DNA of 64,000 nucleotides, taken from NCBI RefSeq assembly GCF_044762655.1, contig NZ_JBIWER010000001.1:558001-622000 (forward strand), written 5' to 3'. This document shows positions 34,817 to 44,587 of the stretch, one piece after another; position 1 is the stretch's first letter, and each line of letters begins with the position of its first letter. This DNA is from Psychrobacillus sp044762655. GTDB lineage: Bacteria > Bacillota > Bacilli > Bacillales_A > Planococcaceae. Position numbers and translations under genes: made by a program. The notes beneath the pieces were generated by a model, which saw only the letters and a program-made list of their open reading frames with translations, did no database searches and was not told the DNA's origin.

Positions 34817-35740
34817 ATGCAGACAAAAGCAGAACTTAAAGCACAGCAAACTTTACAAAATAAGCATAGATCAGATTTATTAAGTTCTCATCATGATAAT
34901 GATGGAAATAAAAGTAAAAATGTACCTATTCAAGTACTTGTGCCTACAGTAACTGAATTGGAAGCAGACCTTGTACATGCTATCGAGCGCAATGAATTTG
35001 AATTATATTATCAGCCAAAAGTGGATGCGAAATCTAACCAAATTATTGGCGCAGAAGCACTAATTAGATGGAATCATCCTCAGTTCGGAATTATATTACC
35101 AAATGATTTTATTCCACTTGCAGAGAAAACCGGCTTTATTAATCAAATTGGTAAATGGGTTAAATATACTGCTTGTAAGCAGAACAAAGCTTGGCAGGAT
35201 GCTGAATTACCAGCGATTCCGGTTTCTGTTAATTTATCTGCTTCCCGCTTCCTTGAAAATGATTTAATCTGTAGCATTATGGAAACTTTAAAGGAAACGC
35301 AATTGGATCCACAATACTTTGAAATAGAAATTACAGAAACTTCTATTCTTGAAAATGAAACTGTCGTATTCTCTATGTTAGATCAATTACGAAAATTAGG
35401 GATTAAAATTGCCTTGGATGATTTTGGAACTGGGTACGCATCTTTGTCTAACTTACAATTATTCCATGACAAAATTGACATTCTTAAAATAGATCGTTCT
35501 TTTATTAAGAACCTTCGCAACCCTAAAAATGATGAGGCAAACTTTATAGTACATATGATTATTCAGCTTTCGAACCACTTAAATTTGAACATCATTGCTG
35601 AAGGAGTAGAAACAAAGGAACAGCTAGAAGTTTTACAAAGTTATAATTGCGATACTGTGCAAGGTTACCTATACTCTAAACCAGTGCCAGCAAGTGAATT
35701 TGCTGAATTATTGAGCAAAAGGAAAATTGATATTGCATAA
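34817..35740 (+). CDS. EAL-domain cyclic di-GMP phosphodiesterase
   Basis: A 307-residue protein: about 45 polar residues then an EAL domain to the end. The signature motifs are intact: EALIRWNHP, SVNLSASRF, EIEITETS, DDFGTGYASL, KIDRSF, AEGVET and VQGYLYSKP, so hydrolysis of c-di-GMP to pGpG is expected. There is no GGDEF, PAS or membrane segment, so it is a soluble enzyme. AAGGAGATAAATC precedes the ATG. It lies beyond the PapR-like gene's terminator on the same strand and could be a quorum-sensing target. This link is inference. Confidence 0.93.
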   Translation: MQTKAELKAQQTLQNKHRSDLLSSHHDNDGNKSKNVPIQVLVPTVTELEADLVHAIERNEFELYYQPKVDAKSNQIIGAEALIRWNHPQFGIILPNDFIPLAEKTGFINQIGKWVKYTACKQNKAWQDAELPAIPVSVNLSASRFLENDLICSIMETLKETQLDPQYFEIEITETSILENETVVFSMLDQLRKLGIKIALDDFGTGYASLSNLQLFHDKIDILKIDRSFIKNLRNPKNDEANFIVHMIIQLSNHLNLNIIAEGVETKEQLEVLQSYNCDTVQGYLYSKPVPASEFAELLSKRKIDIA

Positions 35741-35741
35741 A

Positions 35742-35816
35742 TCATTTCTCATGCCAACTTTTCAATGACTCAATTAGACCAGGTGATATAACAGTTTCCA
35801 ATCCTTTCGTTTTCAT
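35742..35816 (-). CDS. possible 24-residue peptide gene
   Basis: A short frame starts at ATG 35816 with a strong GGAGGGG ribosome site 5 bases upstream and codes for 24 residues (MKTKGLETVISPGLIES...). A TTGATT-N18-TATGAA promoter-like pair precedes it. It converges on the EAL gene with 1 base between stop codons. No similarity is recognised and it may be noise. Confidence 0.3.
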   Translation of the reverse strand: MKTKGLETVISPGLIESLKSWHEK

Positions 35817-35944
35817 TCACCCCTCCTATATTTTTCATAACCAGCAGAAAAAAAGTCAATCAAAATTTTTTCTTATAGCAAGTTTCGACGGTTTTTTTAA
35901 GTGAACTCTGCTATAGTAGGCACAAAATAAAGGGGTGACGTCAC

Positions 35945-36109
35945 TTGCAACCTGATTTTTCATTACAATTAGATCGAATCTTTGGACCACGGCAAATTTT
36001 CCATGTGATGGAGTGCTATACCTGTGGCTATGATCAATGTTACTTTCAACATCGTAAACCAAGGTCGATGAACATATCGGATGAGTTATATGTTCCTTAT
36101 TCTAAATGA
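35945..36109 (+). CDS. small Cys-rich protein, possible zinc binder
   Basis: A 54-codon frame with a TTG start 6 bases after AAAGGGGTGA. It contains a clustered ECYTCGYDQCYFQH pattern with three Cys and a His within 14 residues, as in small zinc ribbons, plus an Arg/Lys-rich stretch. I recognise no family. It sits between the EAL gene and the S-layer gene in an otherwise empty region. Coding is likely from the ribosome site and the clustered Cys. Confidence 0.5.
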   Translation: MQPDFSLQLDRIFGPRQIFHVMECYTCGYDQCYFQHRKPRSMNISDELYVPYSK

Positions 36110-36536
36110 CTAACGAAATACTATTCAACTTTATTTTTACTCGCTATTATAGCTCTTGAGCTATCGATCAATATTTCCCTCAACCGCCTATCTAAGTGAC
36201 ATCATAACTCTATTCAACTTTCCTCCCCAAAAAACCTCTAAAAATAACAAATAAAACCAATATAACATTACAATATCAGCCAATATGAGTTAGATATATA
36301 TTTTCTTATATTTTAGAGTTTTGACCGAATCTTACCATTTCTAGTAATTGAATAAATCATTTTTGATTATTATTTATTGTTTTTTTCGCTAGAAAGGGTA
36401 CTTTATAGGTAATTTTTATATTTTCGTTCCTAGTATTTCCATAGTGTAATAGATAAATATCATATACAATACGAAATGTGTACTTCAAGTATGAAAGTAT
36501 ATATATATCCCAAGTGGGAAACAGGAGGAACATTTT
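36110..36536 (+). promoter_or_regulatory. long leader region of the S-layer gene
   Basis: About 430 bp without a gene lie before the S-layer start. TTGACC at 36321 with TAGTAA 15 bp later is a poor promoter match. A run of AT-rich sequence, then AGGAGGA 9 bases before the ATG, follows. S-layer genes often have multiple promoters and a long stable leader mRNA; no stronger signal is visible here. Confidence 0.4.
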
Positions 36537-38981
36537 ATGACATCAAGATCTAATAACTATTCCAAGTTTGTTGCAGCAGCAGCGACTGCTACTATGGTAG
36601 CTTCTGCAATCGCAGTGCCAGCATCTGCGGCATCTTTCTCAGATGTGAGTTCTACATATAAAACAGCAGTAGACTATCTAATTAGTAACAATATTGCTAA
36701 AGGAACTACAGATACTACTTTTGGTACAACAGCTTCTATTACTCGTGGCGATGCAGCAGTAATGATTGCGAACGCACTAAAACTAAATACTTCTAAAGCG
36801 CCATCTGCTGGTTTCACTGATGTAAATTCACGTGTGGCTGGAGCAGTTAATGCATTAGTAGCAGAAAAAATCGTATCGGGTAAAACTGCTACAACATTTG
36901 AACCTGATGCTAACATTACACGTCAAGAAATGGCTAAAATTGTAGCAAATGCCTACAATCTTAAAGCTGGGACTACTAAAAATGAATTTACAGATGTTAA
37001 CAATAACTGGGACGGTTTTGTAGATGCTTTAGTTGCAAACAAAATTACTTTTGGTAAAACTGCAACAACTTTTGCTTCTACAGCTTCTATCACTCGTGGA
37101 GAGTTTGCATTATTTGTTTACCGTGCGGAAAACCTAGCTCCTACTGCTGCTGAAGTAGTTTCAGTAAATGCTATAAACGCTAAAACAATTGAAGTAATCT
37201 TCAGTACTCCTGTTGATGCTGATACTCTTCAAAATGATAATAACGTAGACGTTATTAAAGTGAACACTGGAAATGGTGCAACTGATCCTGAAAATGTAAC
37301 ACAAACATTAAGCGAAGATGGTAAAACTTTAACACTTTCTGCTGCTAACTTCTTCAAAGGTGACTACACAATTGCTGTGCCATTTGAAGTAGTTAAATCT
37401 ACAACTGGTGAGTTTGTGAAACCAGTGAACAAAACGGTGAAAGTTAATGATTTAACTGCTCCTGTTGTTACTTCAGCTACTTCAACTGTTAAAGATACTA
37501 AAGAAAATGTGAAATTAGTTACTATAGAATTTAATGAAGATGTTCAATCACTTGATTTCATCAAAATTACTAATCAAAACTATACACCTGAATCAATCGA
37601 AGGTAATGTTGCAACATTTGCAGTAGATCTAGATGCAACTAAAAACTACGACATCACGGTTGTAAATGCAAAAGACGTTGCTGGAAATGTAAAAGCTCTT
37701 CAAACAACTGGTCTAACTATCAATGTAGACAACCAAGCTCCTTCAATTACTAATGTAGTGGCTACTGGTGAACAAACATTAACAGTTACAGTGGACGAAG
37801 CTCTTAAAACTAACCTTGTTCTTACAGGTATAATTGGAACATTCAATGCGAATGTCGTTTCTTCTGTAGAAGTTAATCCTAAAAACAACAAACAGTATTT
37901 CGTAACATTAAATCCTGCTTACCTATATAAAAACGGCAACTCAGATTCAGTTACATTAACTGCTGCAAAAGGATCTCTATCAGATTCAATGGATAACACA
38001 AACGCAAACGATATTACGAAAACAGTAGTAGTATCAAAAGATATTACAGCTCCAACTGTTGAAAATGTAGAAGTAACAGAAAAAGATGGTATTGTTACTG
38101 GATTTACAGTTTCATACTCAGAGGAAATAACAGATTTACAAACTGCTAAAGTTTCATTAGTTAATGCTAAAGAAGAGATTCTTTCTTTCGCTAATATTGC
38201 TACAGCAGAAATTTCTAAAAATAAAGTAATTGTTACATTAAAATCCGATGTGAAACCTGAAACATATACATTCAATTTTGCTGAAGGATTTGTAACAGAC
38301 AAGTCTCTTGCTAAAAACAAAGCAACTTCGAAAACTGTTGTGATTGATGTAAAAGATGCTGAAGCCCCTGTTGAAACAGCATTTACTATTAAAGAGGTAG
38401 CAGCTGCTAACAACGTAATTACAGTTAACTTTGGTGAAAAAGTGAAAGCTTCTGCACTGAACGCTTCTGCTTACAAATTAAATGGTGTAGCACTTCCTAC
38501 TGACACAAAAATTGCATTTGTTAAAAATGCTGCAGGTGTTGTAGATCAAACACAAGTTGAAATCACTCTTCCTGCTGGATTAATCGTAAAAAATGATACA
38601 AAAGCAATCTTCCAAGTAGAAGGTATTCAAACATTAGACAACAAAGTAAACAACGCATTTACTACTTCTATAGCTGTTACAGATAATACAGCACCAGAAG
38701 CTAAATCGTTTATTACAACTGATCTTGATGAAATTACTGTAACTTACACAGAAGCAGTTCAGCTTGCTGCTGATGCCGATGTTACAGATGAAATTAAATT
38801 ATCAGATGACAAAGGTGCTGCAGTGGCAATTACTGCATCTACAATTGTTAACGGTAAACTAGTATTAACTGTAGCTGATTCTTCTAAAGTAACTAAATTA
38901 ACTACAGTTGCTAGTCAAACAATAGACGTAAAAGATGCTGCTGGAGTTAGTCAAAAAGCTGGTTTAACAATTAATAAATAA
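36537..38981 (+). CDS. S-layer protein with three SLH domains
   Basis: An 814-residue surface protein. A signal peptide (about 1-31, cut after SAASF region) precedes three SLH domains (about 32-200; ARG-rich TRGD/TRQE/TRGEF motifs, each about 55 residues), which attach to pyruvylated secondary cell-wall polymer. The rest (about 205-814) is a run of Ig-like or Big-type beta domains with repeated 'NTAPV/DATAP' starts, rich in Thr, Val and Asn and without Cys. The strong codon bias and ribosome site fit a highly expressed S-layer subunit. A terminator follows. Confidence 0.93.
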   Translation: MTSRSNNYSKFVAAAATATMVASAIAVPASAASFSDVSSTYKTAVDYLISNNIAKGTTDTTFGTTASITRGDAAVMIANALKLNTSKAPSAGFTDVNSRVAGAVNALVAEKIVSGKTATTFEPDANITRQEMAKIVANAYNLKAGTTKNEFTDVNNNWDGFVDALVANKITFGKTATTFASTASITRGEFALFVYRAENLAPTAAEVVSVNAINAKTIEVIFSTPVDADTLQNDNNVDVIKVNTGNGATDPENVTQTLSEDGKTLTLSAANFFKGDYTIAVPFEVVKSTTGEFVKPVNKTVKVNDLTAPVVTSATSTVKDTKENVKLVTIEFNEDVQSLDFIKITNQNYTPESIEGNVATFAVDLDATKNYDITVVNAKDVAGNVKALQTTGLTINVDNQAPSITNVVATGEQTLTVTVDEALKTNLVLTGIIGTFNANVVSSVEVNPKNNKQYFVTLNPAYLYKNGNSDSVTLTAAKGSLSDSMDNTNANDITKTVVVSKDITAPTVENVEVTEKDGIVTGFTVSYSEEITDLQTAKVSLVNAKEEILSFANIATAEISKNKVIVTLKSDVKPETYTFNFAEGFVTDKSLAKNKATSKTVVIDVKDAEAPVETAFTIKEVAAANNVITVNFGEKVKASALNASAYKLNGVALPTDTKIAFVKNAAGVVDQTQVEITLPAGLIVKNDTKAIFQVEGIQTLDNKVNNAFTTSIAVTDNTAPEAKSFITTDLDEITVTYTEAVQLAADADVTDEIKLSDDKGAAVAITASTIVNGKLVLTVADSSKVTKLTTVASQTIDVKDAAGVSQKAGLTINK

Positions 38982-38993
38982 TTTATCTATAGC

Positions 38994-39030
38994 AACACCC
39001 CTTACTCGGATGGAGTAAGGGGTGTTTTTT
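38994..39030 (+). terminator. terminator after the S-layer gene
   Basis: AACACCCCTTACTC pairs with GAGTAAGGGGTGTT (14-bp stem, 5-base loop) and is followed by six T. It lies 12 bases after the stop codon. Confidence 0.95.
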
Positions 39031-39037
39031 CTATTCA

Positions 39038-40066
39038 TTATTTCCTTATAAACATTTGAACCCAGTAGTTCCCGTATTTCCCTCCACCTTCAGCGTAACC
39101 AAATCCAACATGCGTATAGCTGGAGCTTAAAATATTCGCACGATGACCACTGCTATTCATCCATCCTTTATGGACTGCATTTACAGAAGAATATCCAGCT
39201 GCAATATTTTCACCAGAAGCAGTCCAGTATACCCCAAACTTTGTTAGCATATTACTTGGAGAACCATAGGTTGGCGAAATATGATCGAAATAATTATTTG
39301 TTTTCATATCCTGCGCCTTAATATTAGCGACTTTCTCTACGGTTGTATCATACACTAAAGGTTTAAGATCACTCTTTATACGTTCCTCATTAACTAGTTT
39401 TAAAAGCTCCGTAGCTCTTAAATTATCAGGTGCTTCTTCTGGATTTTCAATTGGAGGTGGCGCAATAATTTCTTCGTCGTTACGCAATGTCCTATAAATA
39501 AAAATAGCCATTTGCAGACGGCTTACTGTACGATTGGGGCTAAACTTTGTGGCAGAGGCACCTGTCGTCACTCCATTTGCAACAAGAATTTCTACATATG
39601 GCTTCGCCCACCCATTTGCAGGAAGGTCCGTGAAACTCGTTTTTTTAGAGCCTTTCAACTCGAATGCAATAACTAAAATTTTGGCCATTTGTGCACGAGT
39701 AAGCGACTCATGTGGATTAAAATTCGTCGCTTTAGCATATACACCTTCATCTACTAAAGCAGCGATATATTCATAGCCAGTAGTTTTCGAATTTACATCT
39801 ACAAAGCCAGGATTTGGTCTATTTTTAGTTTCGATATTTAATGCTCTTCCAATATAGATAGCGCTCTGTGCACGCGTCACACCATTTGCCGGTCTAAATG
39901 ATACGTCTGAATAACCCTCAATTACGCCAGAACGAGATAGCTCTTCTATTATTGGATAACTCCATTCCTTCTCCGATACATCTTTAAAATGGCTAGCAGC
40001 TAGAACGGACATATTGAAACCGACGGTCAAAATAGCAATTAGAAGTATGAATTCTAATTTTTTCAA
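39038..40066 (-). CDS. SLH-domain protein with C-terminal CAP (SCP/PR1) domain
   Basis: A 342-residue surface protein: signal peptide (about 1-24), three SLH domains (about 25-200), a Pro-Glu rich linker, then a CAP domain (about 217-342) with ENIAAGYSSVNAVHKGWMNSSGHRANIL and MFIRK end, as in B. subtilis YkwD. CAP proteins bind lipids or wall material; the precise role is unknown. It is anchored to the same wall polymer as the S-layer. It converges on the S-layer gene. Confidence 0.88.
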   Translation of the reverse strand: MKKLEFILLIAILTVGFNMSVLAASHFKDVSEKEWSYPIIEELSRSGVIEGYSDVSFRPANGVTRAQSAIYIGRALNIETKNRPNPGFVDVNSKTTGYEYIAALVDEGVYAKATNFNPHESLTRAQMAKILVIAFELKGSKKTSFTDLPANGWAKPYVEILVANGVTTGASATKFSPNRTVSRLQMAIFIYRTLRNDEEIIAPPPIENPEEAPDNLRATELLKLVNEERIKSDLKPLVYDTTVEKVANIKAQDMKTNNYFDHISPTYGSPSNMLTKFGVYWTASGENIAAGYSSVNAVHKGWMNSSGHRANILSSSYTHVGFGYAEGGGKYGNYWVQMFIRK

Positions 40067-40174
40067 TTTATATCCTCCTTAATAATTCTATTAACTAGGT
40101 TAAAAGTCAGAAAATTCACTCATCCTTTTATTCCCTCTTAGACTACTTTTAAACTTGCATAACATCATATACTA

Positions 40175-40957
40175 CTAGGAAAGTCCCCCAAATTTTCTAT
40201 TTCTACCTTGAAAGCTTTCGATTGCATCCATTAAACATTCTTCATCAAAATCTGGCCACAGCATATCCGTAAACCAAAACTCAGTATAAGCTAGCTGCCA
40301 AAGCATAAAATTACTTAATCTAATTTCTCCACTAGTGCGAATAAGTAAGTCGGGATCTGACAAATGCGAAGTCATTAAATGCTCGCTTACTAATTCCTCA
40401 CAAATATCCTCACAGGTGATATCACCATTCTGTGCTTTGTTTACAATTTGCTGAACCGATTGTACAATCTCATCTCTACTGCCGTAGTTCAATGCAAAAT
40501 TTAAGATAAGACCATTATTTCGGGAGGTTTGCTCTACTGCTTTTTTAATAGCGTATTTTGTATGCTCCGGAAGATTATCATGATTACCAATCATCTGAAC
40601 TTGTACATTTTGTTCAATCAGTTCTGGTAAATATGTGCCTAAAAATTCCACTGGTAATCGCATTAAGTAATCTACTTCTGTCTTTGGTCTACTCCAATTT
40701 TCAGTAGAGAATGCATACAAAGTTAAAACTTTAATTCCTACTTTGTTTGCAAACTTCGTAATTTTCCTTACTGTTTTCATCCCTTCGTAATGCCCTACAA
40801 CTCGAGGTAAAGCCTTTTTTGTAGCCCACCACCCATTCCCATCCATAATAATGGATATATGAGCAGGACGTGATTCCATTTGAGCCATTTCTATTCTTCT
40901 AGCTAAATCATTACGTTTAGTTGTATGCTGCTTTTTACGAATAAGCTTTCCAATCAT
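40175..40957 (-). CDS. UppS-like isoprenyl transferase, unusual active-site Trp
   Basis: A 260-residue cis-prenyltransferase of the UppS family. The domains and motifs FSTENWSRP, RTSGEIRLSNFMLWQLAYTEFWF and the catalytic Asp in IIMDGNG are in place. The conserved Arg of GNGRWA, which contacts the diphosphate, is replaced by Trp43 (GNGWWA); the codon TGG is one transition from CGG. It lies alone between surface genes and is not in the usual ribosome-recycling operon. It may be a specialised paralogue or have lowered activity. ATG has AGGGGG upstream. Confidence 0.8.
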   Translation of the reverse strand: MIGKLIRKKQHTTKRNDLARRIEMAQMESRPAHISIIMDGNGWWATKKALPRVVGHYEGMKTVRKITKFANKVGIKVLTLYAFSTENWSRPKTEVDYLMRLPVEFLGTYLPELIEQNVQVQMIGNHDNLPEHTKYAIKKAVEQTSRNNGLILNFALNYGSRDEIVQSVQQIVNKAQNGDITCEDICEELVSEHLMTSHLSDPDLLIRTSGEIRLSNFMLWQLAYTEFWFTDMLWPDFDEECLMDAIESFQGRNRKFGGLS

Positions 40958-41115
40958 GACTATACCCCCTATCTAGATCATTCAAAATTATGTATTTGTT
41001 TATCTTATCAGAGATTTCCAAAAATTTTTCAAAAGAAATATATAAATCTACAATTTAACAAACAATTACTTTTAATTTTTTGGAAATATTTTTCGTAAAT
41101 ATGGATAAAAAAGTA

Positions 41116-41143
41116 CCCTATTCGATGTTTCCATCGAATAGGG
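41116..41143 (-). terminator. terminator of the Vpr-like protease gene
   Basis: A perfect 12-bp stem (CCCTATTCGATG with CATCGAATAGGG) and 4-base loop ends in a six-base T-run on the minus strand, 17 bases after the stop at 41161. Confidence 0.92.
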
Positions 41144-41160
41144 CATTAACTTCTTGTTTC

Positions 41161-44100
41161 TTACTTATTATTCCCTTTTCCTGTGTTCAACACAGTCACG
41201 CCGAATGTAAGAGTATGCTCACCATAAGTAACAGTAATCGTTGTATTACCTTGACCTTTTCCTTTTACAACGCCTTCTTTTACAGAAGCTATCTTATCAT
41301 TCGCAACTTTGTATGTTGCAAGTTTTGTAACATCTTTTTCAGTTGTTTTACCGTCAAATGTTGTTACTTCAGTAATCTTGACCTTCACTTCTTTACCGAT
41401 TCTAGTTTCAACTTGAGCTTGATCGATTTCTAGTGTTACCACTGGCACTAATTCTTTTTCATAAATTAATGATTCGCCAACATTTCCAGCAGCGTCTTTA
41501 ATTACGACGGATACAGCATCTGTTTCTGCTGTTACTGGGAATGTGAAGCTACCATCTTGATTTAATTCAAATGCAACTGGAGCCTGTGCTTCACCGTTTA
41601 CAGTTGCAATGTAGGAAGCTTTTAATTTGTCATTTAAGTTGTAATCTAAACCATATTTAGATAATTCAGCATTATAATCGATATACTTGTCTGTTACTTT
41701 ACCTGTAGCTACACCTTCAACTACCGCACCTGAAATTGCTGGTTTTGTTGTTTTAACCACAACCGGTCCAACATAATCTGAAACCACTCCTGAAGCTGCA
41801 AGACCAGTGAAGTCAATTGTGTATAGACCATCTGGAATTGTTGTTGCAGGTGCACTGCCCCATGGTTTATACTGACCAGCAACGTTCAGCGTGTAAGAGC
41901 CTTTTCCAAGTGCTGAGCCTGAGTGTAGATAGCCAATATATCCGTCCCCGTATTCCCCGCCTTCAGGATTCATAATATCCCAAAGCTCGATATAGTTCGT
42001 TGTTACATCTCCAGTTAAAGTAAATGAAAGAACGCCTGAATCTTTGACTCCATCTCCGTTAAAGGATAGGTCTGTTTCTGTAATCTTGAAATCTTTTAAT
42101 TCAGTTGCTGCCACGCCACCAAAGTCAGCTGCGAATGGCAGTGAAATTTCTGAATCCCCACCGTTAATGTGGATATAACCTAGAATTTCAGAACCGTTTG
42201 GTGCAGTTGCTTGAGAAGCAGTTAAAGTAACGTTTAGAACCTGCTCACCAGCAAGATTGAATATCGGCTTATCAACCGTTACCTTTGCATCACCAAATGA
42301 TTTTTTTACATCAACAGTGACGTTATAGTTGCCACCATTCCCTTTAATGTCTTTAACTTTAATTTGTTTCGTTACAGAAATATTACCGTCTTTAAGTGAT
42401 TGTGGACCGAAAGTAACTGTCCCTTTCAAATTATCCACAATAGTGCCAGTTCCATCTAGCACTGCAGTATCTAATGCGTACGCTAGAATTTCTGGATGAG
42501 CAGCTGCATAAGCATTAACACGCCCTGCACCTTGTGAGAATACATCATACTTCGCAGTATCTAGAATTTTTGCAGTATTAGAAAGTGCTACTTTCACATC
42601 GAACGCGGTCCAATCAGGGTTTGCTTGTTTAACAAGTGCAGCGATACCAGCGATATGCGGTGTTGCCATAGAAGTACCTGTTTTACGGTCATATGCTTCA
42701 CCGTAAACAGCGTCAGGAAAATCTGTTTTGTACATTGGGATCGTTGACATAATGTTTGTTCCAGGTGCACTTACATCTGGCTTAATATCAAAGTTTGGTG
42801 TAGAAGGTCCACGTGAACTTGATGAATTCACATCATCTCCAAGTGTTTTCGTGGAAGCAAACTTACCAAAGCTTACTTTTGCAGTTCCACCTGCTAATGC
42901 AGCGCGGATTGCATCGCCATCTGTTACGGACATATCAAATGTTGGTAAGAATGCAAATGAATCGCCAAGGAATGTACCCGAAATGTTCGGTGCATTCGTT
43001 CCACCTGCAAAGTTATGAATTATTGTTGCAACTGCTCCATTTGCCTTTGCGTTTGCAATTTTATCGACAAATGCGATACTACCACGAGATATCAATGCCA
43101 CTTTTCCGTTTACATCGATTCCTTCAAAGTCTTTTACTTCTCCGTTTCCAGGAATAGCAACTAGGTCAAACTCCCCTTGAAGTTGTGTTGCTAAATCTTT
43201 TCCAAAAGTTGTTCCCATCAATGGCAGTTGTTTTGTTAAGTTGAAGGGTCCAACTGTCACATTCACTTCGCCATTATGCATTGTTTCTGGATTTGTCGTG
43301 TTACCTACTGCTATCCCTAAACGAGCAGTTGCAGGAGTTCCCATCGTTCCACGATTCGGACCAGAGTTACCTGTTGCAATTACTCCAATTGTTCCTGCGA
43401 TCATTGCGTTATTAATTGCGAATGAACCGGCGTCTGTTTCAGAGTTAGCCCCACCACCAAGTGATAGATTGATAACGTCCATTTTTTCTATAACTGCTGT
43501 TTCAATAGCTTTGACAATTCCGGAAGTAGCTCCACTCCCATATGCTCCAAGAACACGGTATGCGTAAAGGTCTACTTTTGGAGCAATCCCTTTAATACCG
43601 AATTCGTTCGCACCGATAGCTGCAATTGTTCCCGCAACATGTGTACCGTGAGAAGTGTAGAATGAGCTTCCGTTTGCATTAAATTCAGGTGTCCCAGCTG
43701 GACGCTCTGAAGGTAAAGTTTCTGATGCATCGTCATCTGCACGCGGTTTTGCGTAAGTGGATGAGTTAGGAATAAAGTTCTTTCCACCTTTATAAATTCC
43801 AGCGAACTCAGGGTGGTCTGCATCAATACCAGTATCCAATACCGCTACTTTAACCCCTTGTCCTTCAATTCCTTCGTCCCATAGCTGTTCAATACCTAGG
43901 AACGAAACACTTGTATTCATTTGTGCTTCTAATGTTTCATCTTTTATAAGTTCAGATGATTTCGTCGTATTATCTTCTGATGCATAAACCGTTGCATCAG
44001 GTTCGATTAATGTAATTCCTTCTACTGTAAGAAGTTTCGGAAGGTCGTCTGCCTTAACAGTTACCGCAAATCCGTTTAACACAGTATCGAACGCGTATCC

Positions 44101-44508
44101 TTGCGTCATTTGAACCTTTTTAGCAGTTAACTCTTTTTTTACTTTTGCTTGCTGTGCTTTTACATTTGCACGAACTTCATTTGCTCGAGCATTGGAGAAT
44201 TTTTTTCCTTTTACTTGGCTCATCCCTTGCTCTAGTGCTACAGGCTTCTCAGATAAATGAACGATGACTGCGACGTCTTGATTGCCTGATACGTTATGTA
44301 AGCTTTCGTGAAGGGTTGGACCATCTTTAGACAAGCTCAGCTGTTCAGCGATAGCCGCCTTTAGTTGAATCATACTTTCACTTTGGCCATTCTGCTTGAA
44401 TGGTTTTGAATCTTCAGCACTAGCACTTGAGATTGGAACCAATAAAGAAAGCACCATAATCAAAGCTAGAATACTACTAAAAAACTTCGTAAACTTAAAA
44501 TTTTTCAA
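41161..44508 (-). CDS. large secreted serine protease (Vpr-like, S8)
   Basis: A 1115-residue pre-pro-protease. Signal peptide (about 1-32), I9-type pro-region (about 75-175), S8 catalytic domain with Asp225 (VAVLDTGID), His287 (SHGTHVAGT) and the active Ser in GTSMATPHIAG (about 620), with a protease-associated (PA) domain inserted between His and Ser (IIHNFAGGTN...). The C-terminal 400 residues hold Fn3-like and Ig-like domains ending in a Big-type (VTTFDGKTTEKDVTKLATY) repeat. The layout resembles minor extracellular protease Vpr. No LPXTG or SLH is seen. Confidence 0.9.
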   Translation of the reverse strand: MKNFKFTKFFSSILALIMVLSLLVPISSASAEDSKPFKQNGQSESMIQLKAAIAEQLSLSKDGPTLHESLHNVSGNQDVAVIVHLSEKPVALEQGMSQVKGKKFSNARANEVRANVKAQQAKVKKELTAKKVQMTQGYAFDTVLNGFAVTVKADDLPKLLTVEGITLIEPDATVYASEDNTTKSSELIKDETLEAQMNTSVSFLGIEQLWDEGIEGQGVKVAVLDTGIDADHPEFAGIYKGGKNFIPNSSTYAKPRADDDASETLPSERPAGTPEFNANGSSFYTSHGTHVAGTIAAIGANEFGIKGIAPKVDLYAYRVLGAYGSGATSGIVKAIETAVIEKMDVINLSLGGGANSETDAGSFAINNAMIAGTIGVIATGNSGPNRGTMGTPATARLGIAVGNTTNPETMHNGEVNVTVGPFNLTKQLPLMGTTFGKDLATQLQGEFDLVAIPGNGEVKDFEGIDVNGKVALISRGSIAFVDKIANAKANGAVATIIHNFAGGTNAPNISGTFLGDSFAFLPTFDMSVTDGDAIRAALAGGTAKVSFGKFASTKTLGDDVNSSSSRGPSTPNFDIKPDVSAPGTNIMSTIPMYKTDFPDAVYGEAYDRKTGTSMATPHIAGIAALVKQANPDWTAFDVKVALSNTAKILDTAKYDVFSQGAGRVNAYAAAHPEILAYALDTAVLDGTGTIVDNLKGTVTFGPQSLKDGNISVTKQIKVKDIKGNGGNYNVTVDVKKSFGDAKVTVDKPIFNLAGEQVLNVTLTASQATAPNGSEILGYIHINGGDSEISLPFAADFGGVAATELKDFKITETDLSFNGDGVKDSGVLSFTLTGDVTTNYIELWDIMNPEGGEYGDGYIGYLHSGSALGKGSYTLNVAGQYKPWGSAPATTIPDGLYTIDFTGLAASGVVSDYVGPVVVKTTKPAISGAVVEGVATGKVTDKYIDYNAELSKYGLDYNLNDKLKASYIATVNGEAQAPVAFELNQDGSFTFPVTAETDAVSVVIKDAAGNVGESLIYEKELVPVVTLEIDQAQVETRIGKEVKVKITEVTTFDGKTTEKDVTKLATYKVANDKIASVKEGVVKGKGQGNTTITVTYGEHTLTFGVTVLNTGKGNNK

Positions 44509-44587
44509 ATCTCATTTCCCCTTTGTTTCTATTTTTCACACTTTTCAGTTTAGTGTGACATTACCAATTTATCACAAGAAAACTAAT

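Noticed and set aside
36490..36505. PlcR-box-like TATGAAAGTATATATA before the S-layer gene
   Set aside because: One mismatch to TATGNANNNNTNCATA and very AT-rich; chance match is likely and PlcR sites in this lineage are not known to me.
43241..43567. Long plus-strand open frame inside the Vpr-like protease gene
   Set aside because: It is antisense to a well-supported gene with intact catalytic motifs; no ribosome site or family match was seen.
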